Positions 1 to 11,500 of a stretch of DNA of 64,000 nucleotides are shown piece by piece; the first letter of the stretch is position 1, and each line of letters starts with the position of its first letter. The stretch spans positions 24,206,166 through 24,270,165 of the forward strand of contig NC_092096.1 in NCBI RefSeq assembly GCF_045679555.1, in the 5' to 3' direction. This stretch comes from Salvelinus alpinus (lineage: Eukaryota; Chordata; Actinopteri; Salmoniformes; Salmonidae). The position numbers were made by a program, and so were the translations under genes. The notes under the pieces are model-generated. The model had not been told where the DNA came from, did not search any database, and saw nothing but the letters and a program-made list of their open reading frames with translations.

Positions 1-152
1 TGATTTTCTGGATTTTTGTAGATTGTAGATTTGTAGATTCCATCTCTCACAGTTGAAGTGTACCTATGATAAAAATTACAGACCTCTACATGCTTTGTAA
101 GTAGGAAAACCTGCAAAATCGGCAGTGTTTCAAATACTTGTTCTCTCCACTG
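1..152 (+). mobile_element. Tc1-like element, right terminus only
   Basis: Matches the right end of the complete element at 37805-39409 (same tttctggatttttg and acctgcaaaatc blocks, same cacttg...ccactg|TA end). The rest is outside the window. Confidence 0.8.
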
Positions 153-199
153 TATATGTGCGACCAAGTGTGTCATTAACGTGTCAGCATCTGTGACAG

Positions 200-366
200 A
201 GTTGAAGAGGTACTCCTTAGTGGACGAGGCGCTCCCAGCCCCCTCCACCAGGCCAGAGACAGTCTTTATGTCCCGCTCCGCTCCAGACATGGACCCCTCG
301 GACCAACACTGTAGGAAGTACTACAACAAGGTTCAGGCCCAGCTCACCCCACAGAAGACCTCAGCA
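200..366 (+). CDS. Exon A of unrecognised gene
   Basis: Reads [20 protein letters not shown] and continues through an [13 protein letters not shown] helix-like stretch, ending in phase 0 at donor gtgagt (367). The acceptor is weak: either cag at 197-199 (exon from 200) or cag at 185-187 (exon from 188); both keep the frame. A Tc1 terminus ends only about 47 bp upstream. Confidence 0.6.
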
Positions 367-3300
367 GTGAGTCACAACACACACACATGTCAGTAGTCAC
401 CAACCCTGCACCTGGTCAACTATGCTATTCAGGCTTTTGTTTCAGCCCAGCACTCATTTGTCTGATTCAACCAATCAAGGTCTTGGTGAGCAGTTGATTA
501 GTTGGATCTGACTGATCCAGTCCTGAGGAACCAGGTGTGTGCACTCTGGCCAAACATTGATTAATCAACGTAGTGCCAGGATGAAAGAGATAACAGCTGC
601 ACTGTAGACCTGGAGGACAGGAGTCCTACACCTAGGGTCAGTAAGGCAGGGTATATTGCAGGTAGTTTGGCAACCCTAGGTGAACCCCCTGTGCCAAGGC
701 TGTCTGCCTTGTGCTATTGATCACAATGATCTAGATCAGGGTGCTCAACTCTGACCCCACGAGGTCCGGAGCCTGCTGGTTTTCTGTTCTTCCTGATCAT
801 TAATTGCACACACCTGGTGTCCCAGGTCTAAATCAGTCCCTGATTAGAGGGGAACAATGTCAAACTGCAGTGGAATTGGCGTCGAGGTCCAGAGTTGAGT
901 TTGAGGGATCTAGCTCAATCATCTGACTGATTGATATCAGGGTAGACATTGCTGAGCTAGATAACCTTATTCATCCACGCCAGTGTCATGTTTAAATACT
1001 GTATCTCTCTCTCTGGGCCGTACGAGCAGGCCTCCATCCACAGACACAGCGTCATGTTTAAATACTGTATCTCTCTCTCTGGGCCGTACGAGCAGGCCTC
1101 CATCCACAGACACAGCGTCATGTTTAAATACTGTATCTCTCTCTCTGGGCTGTAGGAGCTGGCCTCCATCCACAGACACAGCGTCATGTTTAAATACTGT
1201 ATCTCTCTCTCTGGGCCGTAGGAGCTGGCCTCCATCCACAGACACAGCGTCATGTTTAAATACTGTATCTCTCTCTCTCTGGGCCGTAGGAGCTGGCCTC
1301 CATCCACAGAGTCATGTTTAAATACTGTATCTCTCTCTCTGGGCCGTAGGAGCTGGCCTCCATCCACAGACACAGCGTCATGTTTAAATACTGTATCTCT
1401 CTGGGCCGTAGGAGCTGGCTTCCATCCACAGACACAGCATCATGTTTAAATACTGTATCTCTCTCTCTGGGCCGTAGGAGCTGGCCTCCATCCACAGACA
1501 CAGCATCATGTTTAAATACTGTATCTCTCTCTCTGGGCCGTAGGAGCTGGCCTCCATCCACAGACACAGCATCATGTTTAAATACTGTATCTCTCTCTCT
1601 GGGCCGTAGGAGCTGGCCTCCATCCACAGACACAGCGTCATGTTTAAATACTGTATCTCTCTGGGCCGTAGGAGCTGGCCTCCATCCACAGACACAGCGT
1701 CATGTTTAAATACTGTATCTCTCTCTCTGGGCCGTAGGAGCTGGCCTCCATCCACAGACACAGCGTCATGTTTAAATACTGTATCTCTCTCTCTGGGCCG
1801 TAGGAGCTGGCCTCCATCCACAGACACAGCGTCATGTTTAAATACTGTATCTCTCTCTCTGGGCCGTAGGAGCTGGCCTCCATCCACAGACACAGCATCA
1901 TGTTTAAATACTGTATCTTTCTGGGCCGTAGGAGCTGGCCTCCATCCACAGACACAGCGTCATGTTTAAATACTGTATCTCTCTCTCTCTGGGCCGTAGG
2001 AGCTGGCCTCCATCCACAGACACAGCATCATGTTTAAATACTGTATCTCTCTGGGCCGTAGGAGCTGGCCTCCATCCACAGACACAGCATCATGTTTAAA
2101 TACTGTATCTCTCTGGGCCGTAGGAGCTGGCCTCCATCCACAGACGGCAGCAGCTGGTCAGAGAGGCTCTGATGGGGAAGAGTCCCAGAGCCTACACCCA
2201 GCTCTTCAAGAGGTACACTATACCCTACCACTCAGACTTGATTGGAGTGTACACTTCAAATCAACAGCTATTCTAGGCATCAACAGCCTCTCCTGTTGTC
2301 CTGATTGGCCACATTTGACCCTGATGTTGAAGTGGCAGGTTACAAGGTCATGTGGTAGAATGGTGTTGTATTGCATGCCAACAGCAGAGGGAGCTAGAGA
2401 GGTCATGGTGAAAAGTGTGTTTGTGTATGTTTGCGTGCGTGCAAGCTTGCATGCATGTGTGTGGCTTCTCAGTTAGGACCCTAGGTTCTTCAAAGACTGA
2501 TCCAGGAAGTCATTGTACAGCTCTGTTCACCAAATACCAGTGCTGTAGATTTAGCCAATCAGCCATCTCCTCTCATGTTCCGACCCAGAGCTATTCTCTC
2601 TCTGGTAGACCTGCTCTCCAATGGCCCGGAAGTCATATGGCTTGGTAATCAGCTCTAACCACCCACAAGGGTGGGGTGTGTGTGTGGGTGTGTGTGTGTG
2701 TGGGGGGGGTGTTAGGAGTCCAGTGTGTGTGTGTGTTAGGAGTCCAGTGTGTGTGTGTGTTAGGAGTCCAGTGTGTGTGTGTTAGGAGTCCAGTGTGTGT
2801 GTGTTAGGAGTCCAGTGTGTGTGTGTTAGGAGTCCAGTGTGTGTTAGGAGTACAGTTCACCCCTGCTGCCATTCACACTCGAGCTGACAGGAGATATCCT
2901 CTGTCTAGTTCTGCATCATGTCTCATGTTTTACTGAGACTGTGTTTTCAGATGCATGTTGGGTAGGATGGTCACCTTCAGAACAATACCAACTGTGTGTG
3001 TTTATATTTTATGTGTGAGAAACGCATACAAACATCTCTTGAGATTGAAGGTAGTCAGCGATGCACGGTGTAAACAGCAATATCAGGCCGACTTCTGCAA
3101 CAACTAAGAGTATGAATCACAAGGCCCCATAGCGATCATGTTGCGTGAAGCGCATCTGTGCACAGATGTTTGTGTGCTACGTCTTGCATCGCGCTCCGCT
3201 GCAATATCCTGCTGCTCCTGGCAACCTCATCACTGAGTCTGTTTAAAGTGATAGATTTCATATCAGATGTTGTTATAAAGAACCTCTGCATATCACCACT

Positions 3301-3548
3301 GTGTTGCAGCTACAATCTCTTACCAAGCTAGTGATACTATCATGTTGCCGTTATCATGTTATGACATGTTATGTGTAAGATTTATGTGTGTGTGTGTGTG
3401 TGTGTGTGTGTCTCCCAGGAGTGTTCACACAGCTCCATCATCATTGGCCTCTCAGATGCAGCGGGACCCCGCCCTCTCATCCCCCATGATGCCTAGAGCC
3501 AGCCATGACGGACAACACAACCACTCAGAGAATAACAGGTCTGTACCC

Positions 3549-3617
<69 letters not shown>

Positions 3618-6600
3618 TTATAGTCTCAACTTGTATAGTCTCAACTATATCCTCTGCTATTGTATTTATATAGTATAATTCCCTAGGGGACCGTCTAGCA
3701 TCCACTGTAATGCTGATCTTTATTCTTTTCTAATAGACTGAAACGTACCAACCTGCACAGTTCATATCTATCTTATTATGATTGATCAAGAGCAGTGCAC
3801 ACACTTGTGTTAGTATTCACTGGCTGACCTTATGTAGTAGTATTCACTGGCTGACCTTATGTAGTAGTATTCACTGGCTGACCTTATGTAGTAGTATTCA
3901 CTGGCTGACCTTATGTGTTAGTATTCACTGGCTGACCTTATGTACTAGTATTCACTGGCTGACCTTATGTATTAGTATTCACTGGCTGACCTTATGTGTT
4001 AGTATTCACTGGCTGACCGTATGTACTAGTATTCACTGGCTGACCTTATGTACTAGTATTCACTGGCTGACCTTATGTACTAGTATTCACTGGCTGACCT
4101 TATGTGTTAGTGTTCACTGGCTGACCTTATGTGTTAGTTTTCCCTGGCTGACCTTATGTACTAGTATTCACTGGCTGACCTTATGTGTTAGTATTCACTG
4201 GCTGACCGTATGTACTAGTATTCACTGGCTGACCTTATGTATTAGTATTCACTGGCTGACCTTATGTATTAGTATTCACTGGCTGACCTTATGTGTTAGT
4301 ATTCACTGGCTGACCTTATGTGTTAGTATTCACTGGCTGACCTTATGTGTTAGTATTCACTGGCTGACCTTATGTATTAGTATTCACTGGCTGACCTTAT
4401 GTGTTAGTATTCACTGGCTGACCTTATGTGTTAGTATTCACTGGCTGACCGTATGTACTAGTATTCACTGGCTGACCTTATGTACTAGTATTCACTGGCT
4501 GACCTTATGTATTAGTATTCACTGGCTGACCTTATGTGTTAGTATTCACTGGCTGACCGTATGTACTAGTATTCACTGGCTGACCTTATGTATTAGTATT
4601 CACTGGCTGACCTTATGTGTTAGTATTCACTGGCTGACCTTATGTACTAGTATTCACTGGCTGACCTTATGTATTAGTATTCACTGGCTGACCGTATGTA
4701 CTAGTATTCACTGGCTGACCTTATGTACTAGTATTCACTGGCTGACCTTATGTACTAGTATTCACTGGCTGACCTTATGTATTAGTATTCACTGGCTGAC
4801 CTTATGTACTAGTATTCACTGGCTGACCTTATGTACTAGTATTCACCGGCTGACCTTATGTAGTAGTATTCACTGGCTGACCTTATGTATTATTATTCAC
4901 TGGCTGACCTTATGTGTTAGTATTCACTGGCTGACCGTATGTGTTAGTATTCACTGGCTGACCATATGTACTAGTATTCACTTGCTGACCTTATGTATTA
5001 GTATTCACTGGCTGACCTTATGTACTAGTATTCACTGGCTGACCTTATGTACTAGTATTCACTGGCTGACCTTATGTGTTAGTATTCACTGGCTGACCTT
5101 ATGTGTTACTATTCACTGGCTGACCTTATGTACTAGTATTGACTGGCTGACCTTATGTATTAGTATTCACTGGCTGACCTTATGTGTTAGTATTCACTGG
5201 CTGACCTTATGTGTTAGTATTCACTGGCTGACCTTATGTGTTAGTATTCACTGGCTGACCTTATGTACTAGTATTCACTGGCTGACCTTATGTGTTAGTA
5301 TTCACTGGCTGACCTTATGTGTTAGTATTCACTGGCTGGCCTTATGTACTAGTATTCACTGGCTGACCTTATGTGTTCAAGAGCTTCTTCTTTACTGAGT
5401 TCTCGGGTAACAACTCCACACCATCTGGGGGCAAGTCTCTGTACACCTAAACATTGATGGATATCTGTCCTTGCTAATGCCTCCTCCCTGTGTACACAGG
5501 AATAACCATTAACACAGCTTACGACTTACACCGGTGAAATAAGCATTTCTATGTATACAGCATGTCTGAGAGCTGAAGGTCATTTATTAATGTCGAACCA
5601 ACAGGGAGTTTAGGTTTACGGGAGGAAGTCCCTCACATCAGCAAATTACTGCCACTAAGTGATTTTCTGAACTCTTTTCTTGTGACCTGTAAAGTAGTGT
5701 TGTTGTGCTTGTGATTTAGTTGAAATAGCTGTGCCATTCCAGCAACTCTATTTCACTGAATAACTTCTTTCATTATTGATTGAATAGATCTTTCTAAAAT
5801 GCTCCTCGTTGGCTTTGGATTGAAATATAGGCGTTGGAGGTGTTTTAGAATGTCCTTGGGTAGTCAGTTATTCATAGCAACCAATCCATTAAAAAACCAA
5901 GATGTTCAAAAGAATGATGTCTGAACCTATCCCAAGCCAAAGTCCATGGAATGACATACCTAATGACATACAGTGCATTCGGAAAGTATTCAGACCCCTT
6001 GACTTTTTCCCAAAAAATGAACGTTACAGCCTTATTCTAAAATAGATTACTTTTTTTTTTGTATCAATCTACACACAATACCCCATAAAAAACAGATTGC
6101 TTGAAATTTTTGCTAATTTATCCCCAAAAAATGAAACATACCTTATTTACATAAGTATTCAGACCCTTTGCTATGAGACTCGAAATTGATCTCAGAACCA
6201 TCCTGTTTCTGTTGATCATCCTTGATGTTTCTGTTGATCATCCTTGATGTTTCTGTTGATCATCCTTGATGTTTCTGTTGATCATCCTTGATGTTTCTAT
6301 TGATCATCCTTGATGTTTCCACAACTTGATTGGAGTTCACCTTTGGTAAATTTGATTGGACATGATTTGGAAAGGCACACATCTGTCTATATACAGTAAG
6401 GTCCCACAGTTGACAGTGCATGTCAGAGCAAAAACCAAGCCATGAGGTCGAAGGAAGAGCTCAGAGACGAGGCACAGATCTGGAGAAGAGTACCAGAAAA
6501 TGTATGCAGCATTGAAGGTCCCCAAGAACACAGTGGCCTCCATCATTCTTAAATGGAAGAAGTTTGGAACCATCAAGACTCTCTTCCTAGAGCTGGCCGG

Positions 6601-7646
6601 ATCGAGGCAAAGATGAACGGGGCAAAGTACAGAGAGATCCTTGATGAAAACCTGCTCCAGAGCGCTCAGGACCTCAGACTGGGGCGAACGTTCACCTTCA
6701 AACAGGACAATGACCCTAAGCGCACAGCCAAGACAACGCAGGAGTGGCTTCGGGGCAATGTCCATGAGTGGCCCAGCCAGAGCCCGGACTTGAACCTGAT
6801 CGAACATCTCTGAAGAGACCTGAAAATAGCTGTGCAGCAACGCTCCTCATCCAACCTGACTGAGCTTGAGAGGATCTGCAGAGAAGAATGGGAGAAACTC
6901 CCCAAATACAGGTGTGCCAAGCTTGTAGCGTCATACTCAAGAAGTAATCACTGCCAAAGGTGCTTCAACAAAGTACTGAGTAAAGGGTCTGAATACTTAT
7001 GTAAATGTGATATTTAAAAAAATATATAAATTAGCAACGATGTCCAAAAAACAGTGTTTGCTTTGTCATTATGGGGTATTGTGTGTATTGATGAGGGAAA
7101 AATATATTTAATCAATTTTAGAATAAGGCTGTAATGTAACAAAATTTGTAAGAATTCAAGGGGTCTGAATATTTTCCCGAATGCACTGTACCTAATGACA
7201 TGACCTCCATTAATTGGTACAAATTTATTCCAGTTTTCATGGCTATAAAAGATCTTGAAGTCTGCGTGCTTAGGCCAATTTGCCTTCAACACAGACTGTC
7301 TGATACCACCTGTATGGGACATGTTTTACCTGTCTCTCGCTCTATGGGACATATTTGGCGGAGGAGTGTCTTATCGCTGATGGCACTTTCCATCACTTTC
7401 TCTCCTCCTCAAGTATATGGTTTCACAACAGAATATGTTCCTGACAGCCCTATGAGAAGGAGGGGTTGTGTCAGTGTGAGACTGGGACAGAGCCAACCTG
7501 CCAATGAGACTTTAATGCTGCGTGTCAGGTTTCTACCAGTCTATCTACTGTAACAGTAATGTACGTACACACACTTGGCAGCTCCATTGCTTTCTCCTTT
7601 TCACTTGTCTTTATTATTTCTCTGTGTGTCTGTCTGTCTCTGTCTC

Positions 7647-7726
<80 letters not shown>

Positions 7727-7750
7727 TCTCTCTCTCTCTCTCTCTCTCTG

Positions 7751-7812
<62 letters not shown>

Positions 7813-7872
7813 TCTCTCTCTCTCTGTTTTTCTCTCTCTCTCTGTTTTACTCTTTCTCTCTCTCTCTGTTTT

Positions 7873-7904
<32 letters not shown>

Positions 7905-10900
7905 ACTCTCTCTCCCACCCTCTCTGTTTTACTCTCTCTCTCTCTGTTTTACTCTCCCTCCCTCTCTGTTTTACTCTCCCTCCCTCTCTCTGTTTTACTC
8001 TCCCTCCCTCTCTCTGTTTTACTCTCCCTCCCTCTCTCTGTTTTACTCTCTCTCCCTCTCTCTGTTTTACTCTCTCTCTCTCTCGCTCTCTGTTTTACTC
8101 TCTCTCTCTCCCTCTCTCTGTTTTACTCTCTCTCTCGCTCTCGCTCTCTGTTTTACTCTCTCTCTCTCTCGCTCTCTGTTTTACTCTCTCTCTCTCTCTC
8201 TCGCTCTGATTTACTCTTTCTCTCTCTCCTTTATTGTGTTCCTGGTCCTCCTGGTTTCCTCTAAACCACACACTTTATTTTTCTCATCCATCTTGCCCTC
8301 TCTTGCGTTCTCTTCATTTGTCTGTTTGTCTCTCTCTCTCTCTGTCTTCCCCTCTCTCTCTCTCTCTCTCTTTCTTCCCCTGTCTCTCTCTTTGTCTTCC
8401 CCTGTCTCTCTCTCTGTCTTCCCCTGTCTCTCTCTCTGTCTTCCCCTGTCTCTCTCTCTTCTTCCCCTCTCTCTCTCTCTCTCTCTCTCTTCCCTTGTCT
8501 ATTTATGTCTGTCTGTCTTTCTCTCTCTCTCTTTCCCTCTCTCTGTCTCTCTCTCTTCCCATGATTTTCCCTTACCCTGTCTCTCTCTCTCTCTCTCTCC
8601 CCCCTGGTATCAGCTCTGATGACTCCCGTGCTAGTTCTGGCCTGTCGTTTCCCAGCTCAGCAGGGGCCTTCTCAGAGACAGCAGGGCCAGCCGGGTGTTC
8701 AGACCTGGGCTTGGACACCACCGTGGAGCCCCTGGATGTCTCCTCTCTGGGACACAACCTGGACATGCTGAAAGGTGACTTACCCTAGCTCAATCTCCTC
8801 TCGTTTTCACCAATGACTGGCTCCCTCTCTGTATCTGTCTCTGCCTTTCTTCATGTCTCTCTCTTTAGCAGGTGGACATTTTGTCATGACACTTATTGGG
8901 ACTGGTTCTGATACCTTCCTCTACCTCATAGAACTGTGTTGGCTAGTCATCAATCTCTTTCTCTCTGTTCCCTCAATACTTTGTAGTGTGATTCTCTTGT
9001 TCTAGATGTGTGATAATCTACAGTTGAAGTTTACAAACACTTAGGTTGGAGTCATTAAAACTCGTTTTTCAACCACTCCACAGATTTCTTGTTAACAAAC
9101 TATTGTTTTGGCAAGTCGGGTAGGACATCTACTTTGTGCATGACACAAGTAATTTTTCCAACAATTGTTTACAGACAGATTATTTCACTTATAATTTACT
9201 GTATCATAATTCCAGTGGGTCAGAAGTTTACATACAAGTTGACTGTGCCTTTAAACAGCTTGGACAATTCCAGAAAATTATGTCATGGCTTTAGAAGCTT
9301 CTGTTTGGCTAATTGACATCATTTGAGTCAATTGGAGGTGTACCTGTGGATGTATTTCAAGGCCTACCTTCAAACTCAGAGCCTCTTTGCTTGACATCAT
9401 GGGAATATCAAAAGAAATCAGCCAAGACCTCAGAAAAAATGTGTTGACCTCCAGAAGTCTGGTTCATCCTTGGGAGCAATTTCCAAACGCCTGAAGGTAC
9501 CACGTTCATTTGTACAAACAATAGTACGCAAGTGTAAACACCATGGGATCCCGCAGCCGTCATACCACTCAGGAAGGAGACGCACTCTGTCTCCTAGAGA
9601 TGTGAAAAGTGCAATTCAATCCCAGAACAACAGCAAAGGACCTTGTGAAGATGCTGGAGGAAACAGGTACAAAAGTATCTATATCCACAGTAAAACGAGT
9701 CCTATATTGACATAACCTGAAAGGCCGCTCAGCAAGGAAGAAGCCACTGCTCCAAAACCGCCATAAAAAGGCCAGACTATGGTTTGCAACTGCACATGGG
9801 GACAAATATCGTACTTTTTGGAGAAATGTCCTCTGGTCTGATGAAACAAAAACAGAACTGTTTGGCCATAATGACCATCGTTACGTTTGGAGGGATAAGG
9901 GGGAGGCTTGCAAGCTGAAGAACACCATCCCAACCGTGAAGCACGGGGGTGGCAGCATCATGTTGTGGGGGTGCTTTACTGCAGGAGGGACTGGTGCATT
10001 TCACAAAATAGATGGCGTCACGAGGAAGGTATATTATGTGATATATTGAAGCAACATCTCAAGACATCAGTCAGGAAGTTAAAGCTTGGTTGCAAATGGG
10101 TCTTCCAAATGGACAATGACCCCAAGCATACTTCCAAAGTTGTGGCAAAATGGCTTAAGGATAACAAAGTCATGGCATTGGAGTGGCCATCACAAAGCCA
10201 TGACCTCAATCCTATAGAAAATATGTGGGCAGAACTGAAAAACTGTGTGTGCGAGCAAGGAGGCCTACAAACCTGACTCAGTTACACCAGCTCTGTCCGG
10301 AGGAATGGGCCAAAATTCACCCAACTTATTGTGGGAAGCTTGTGGAAGGCTACCCGGAACGTTTGACCCAAGTTAAACAATTTAAAGGCAATGCTACCAA
10401 ATACTAATTGAGTGTATGTAAACTTCTGACCCACTGGGAATGTTTTGAAATAAATAAAAGCTGAAATAAATCATTCTCTCTACTATTATTCTGACATTTC
10501 ACATTCTTAAAATGAAGTGCTGATCGTAACTGACCTAAGACAGGGAATTTGTACTAGGATTAAATGTCAGGAATTGTGAAAAACTGAGTTTAAATGTATT
10601 TGGCTAAGGTGTATGTAAACTTCCGACTTTAACTGTATGTCTCCTCCCTAGATGTTATATAAAAGCACACATCTTTCCAAGTATTAGTAACTCATTGGTT
10701 GTGTACTTGTTTCTCCCCCAGATCAAGTAGAATCTGGCCACACTCCTGACGCCCCTCGCCCCGGCTCCGAGCTTCTCTCTCCGGGCGCCACCGCCACCAT
10801 GGCACGCCCAGGCTCCAACGCCAAACCCATCCTGCCACCTATCCTGTCCGGACGCAAGACCCCCGGACCCAGCCCTAAGCCCCAAACCCTGAGACAGGAG

Positions 10901-10927
10901 AGAGAGGGAGAGGGAGATGAGGAGTGA
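200..10927 (+). CDS. Unrecognised plus-strand gene, last five exons
   Basis: Five exons (200-366, 2151-2212, 3419-3538, 8614-8774, 10722-10927) join in one continuous open frame with compatible phases (0, 2, 2, 1) and GT/AG borders, ending at TGA 10925-10927. The encoded C-terminus of about 237 residues is low in hydrophobic residues and rich in Ser, Pro and Ala, with one short amphipathic stretch ([20 protein letters not shown]). There is no membrane segment or catalytic motif, so it looks like a disordered tail of a cytoplasmic or regulatory protein. I do not recognise the family. The 5' part lies left of the window. The gene converges with the minus-strand collagen gene. Function is not inferred. 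Confidence 0.7.
985..2143 (+). repeat. Minisatellite, about 18 units of 58-66 bp
   Basis: Every unit has catgtttaaatactgtatct, a variable CT run, gggccgtaggagctggcctc and catccacagacacagc. Length variation comes from the CT run and one short deletion near 1308. Each unit resembles a 3' splice site; the last abuts exon B. Confidence 0.95.
2151..2212 (+). CDS. Exon B of unrecognised gene
   Basis: Reads [20 protein letters not shown] plus two bases, with donor gtacac at 2213. The acceptor is CAGCAG-like, so a 3-nt alternative start at 2148 (an extra Gln) or the upstream ccacag at 2141-2143 is possible. The last unit of an 18-copy minisatellite supplies its polypyrimidine tract. Confidence 0.65.
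2670..2851 (+). repeat. GT-rich minisatellite
   Basis: About seven copies of ttaggagtccag separated by GT runs of shrinking length; intronic. Confidence 0.85.
3385..3411 (+). repeat. (TG)n at a splice acceptor
   Basis: About 13 TG dinucleotides ending directly before tctcccag, the acceptor of exon C. Confidence 0.9.
3419..3538 (+). CDS. Exon C of unrecognised gene
   Basis: This 120-nt exon has a phase-2 entry and exit, so skipping would keep the frame. It encodes a Ser/Pro/His-rich stretch beginning [23 protein letters not shown] repeat ends at the tctcccag acceptor and a CA repeat starts about 12 nt after the donor. Confidence 0.7.
3550..3615 (+). repeat. (CA)n microsatellite
   Basis: About 32 CA dinucleotides beginning about 12 nt after the donor of exon C. 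Confidence 0.95.
3811..5377 (+). repeat. 27-bp minisatellite, about 58 units
   Basis: The unit is agtattcactggctgacc plus ttatg and a variable tail (tgtt, tact, tatt or tagt). Because 27 is a multiple of 3 and no unit holds a stop, a 538-codon frame stays open (IHWLTLC repeats); I regard that frame as non-coding. It lies in the intron between exons C and D. Confidence 0.95.
5400..5968. other. Intron sequence, nothing recognised
   Basis: AT-rich unique-looking sequence with no open frame or repeat that I can support. Confidence 0.5.
5971..7188 (+). mobile_element. Tc1-like element, internally deleted
   Basis: Starts cagtgcattcggaaagtatt and ends in the inverted copy (aatgcactg), flanked by TA on both sides (5969-5970, 7189-7190). 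Transposase remnants at about 6440-7005 include DNDPKRTAK and PDLNLIEHL motifs but are frameshifted and lack the middle. Five 22-bp copies of tgttgatcatccttgatgttt lie at about 6210-6320. Confidence 0.85.
6440..7005 (+). pseudogene. Tc1 transposase remnant
   Basis: A fragment at 6553-6813 jumps from the helix-turn-helix region (SIILKWKKF upstream) to the catalytic core ([29 protein letters not shown]), so the central part with the first catalytic Asp is deleted. A second frame at 6832-7017 holds the C-terminus. Non-functional. Confidence 0.75.
7200..7560. other. Intron sequence, nothing recognised
   Basis: Unique-looking sequence between the Tc1 copy and the TC tract; no supported feature. 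Confidence 0.4.
7626..8611 (+). repeat. TC-rich simple repeat, about 1 kb
   Basis: Nearly pure CT with interspersed tgttttactc and tgtcttcccctg sub-repeats, all pyrimidine-rich on the plus strand and ending three bases before the AG of exon D. Open frames here (SLSLSL) are repeat artefacts. Confidence 0.95.
8614..8774 (+). CDS. Exon D of unrecognised gene
   Basis: Enters in phase 2 and leaves in phase 1 at donor gtgact. It reads [20 protein letters not shown] and ends [11 protein letters not shown]. It is a low-complexity Ser/Gly-rich segment, preceded by about 1 kb of CT repeats that act as an extreme polypyrimidine tract. Confidence 0.7.
9021..10635 (+). mobile_element. Sleeping Beauty-type Tc1 element
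   Basis: Flanked by TA at both ends. The left end is cagttgaagtttacaaacac, with a second similar block (cagaagtttacatacaag) about 200 bp in, typical of the IR/DR arrangement; the right end is the inverse. It lies in the last intron of the plus-strand gene. Confidence 0.9.
9399..10407 (+). pseudogene. Tc1 transposase pseudogene
   Basis: ATG at 9399 ([14 protein letters not shown]), then pieces in several frames: [15 protein letters not shown] at about 9470, the core with [11 protein letters not shown] and [11 protein letters not shown] at 9908-10276, and a C-terminus to 10407. Frameshifts and internal stops inactivate it; SPDLN has become SHDLN. Confidence 0.8.
10722..10927 (+). CDS. Terminal coding exon of unrecognised gene
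   Basis: Acceptor tttctcccccag; the phase-1 entry completes GAT. It encodes [20 protein letters not shown], then a Pro/Lys-rich stretch ([19 protein letters not shown]) and an acidic end (REGEGDEE) with TGA at 10925-10927. GC-rich coding bias contrasts with the flanks. The last residues and the stop codon already lie in the purine repeat that fills the 3' UTR. Confidence 0.75.
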
Positions 10928-11402
10928 AGAGGTACAGGAGGCAGGGAGAGGAGGAGGAGTGTAGAGGTACAGGAGAGATGGAGAGGAGGATGTGTGAAGA
11001 GGTACAGGAGAGAGGGAGAGGAGAAACAGGAATGAGGGAGAGGAGGAGTGTAGAGGTACAGAAGAGAGGGAGAGGAGGAGTGAAGAGGTACATGAGAGAG
11101 GAAGAGGAGGAGTGAAGAGGTACATGAGAGAGGAAGAGGAGGAGTGAAAAGGTACAGAAGAGAGGTACAGGAGGAGTGAAGAGGTACAGGAGAGAGGGAG
11201 AGGAGGAGTGTAGAGGTACAGAAAAGAGGTAGAGGAGGAGGAGTGAAGAGGTACATGAGAGAGGAAGAGGAGGAGTGAAAAGGTACAGAAGAGAGAAAGA
11301 GGAGGAGTGAAGAGGTACAGGAGAGAGGGAGAGGAGGAGTGTAGAGGTACAGAAAAGAGGTAGAGGAGGAGTGTAGAGGTACAGGTACAGGAGAGAGGGA
11401 GG
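10905..11402 (+). repeat. Purine-rich minisatellite in the 3' end
   Basis: Irregular units of about 30 bp built from ggaggagtgaagaggtacag and gagagaggga. The first unit includes the gene's own stop codon. Confidence 0.85.
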
Positions 11403-11500
11403 GACAAGTAGATGATCTTAAGAGTTGAAAGGTCACACAGAGATTGAACAATGATGGACACATTCACCTGACTTTTCTGAATAAAGACGTACCTGTGTGT
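10928..11500 (+). other. Probable 3' UTR
   Basis: Follows the TGA and consists mostly of a purine-rich repeat to about 11402, then unique sequence to the AATAAA hexamer at 11480. The cleavage site is inferred, not seen. Confidence 0.55.
11480..11485 (+). promoter_or_regulatory. Polyadenylation signal AATAAA
   Basis: Canonical hexamer about 550 nt after the stop codon of the plus-strand gene, followed within 40 nt by GT-rich sequence (cctgtgtgttagctgg) of the kind found downstream of cleavage sites. Confidence 0.6.

Noticed and set aside
181..199. Translation start for the first plus-strand exon at GTG 181
   Set aside because: No ATG or Kozak context; the frame is an internal exon entered through an acceptor.
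3782..5398. 538-residue open frame (IHWLT repeats)
   Set aside because: Produced by a 27-bp tandem repeat without stops; the other strand is also repetitive, and the array lies in an intron.
7522..8788. Long Ser/Leu-rich open frames in three frames
   Set aside because: Simple CT repeat; only the small exon at its end (8614-8774) has coding support.
10655..11467. Minus-strand 250-270 residue Leu/Ser/Pro frames
   Set aside because: Complement of the purine repeat and of the real terminal exon.
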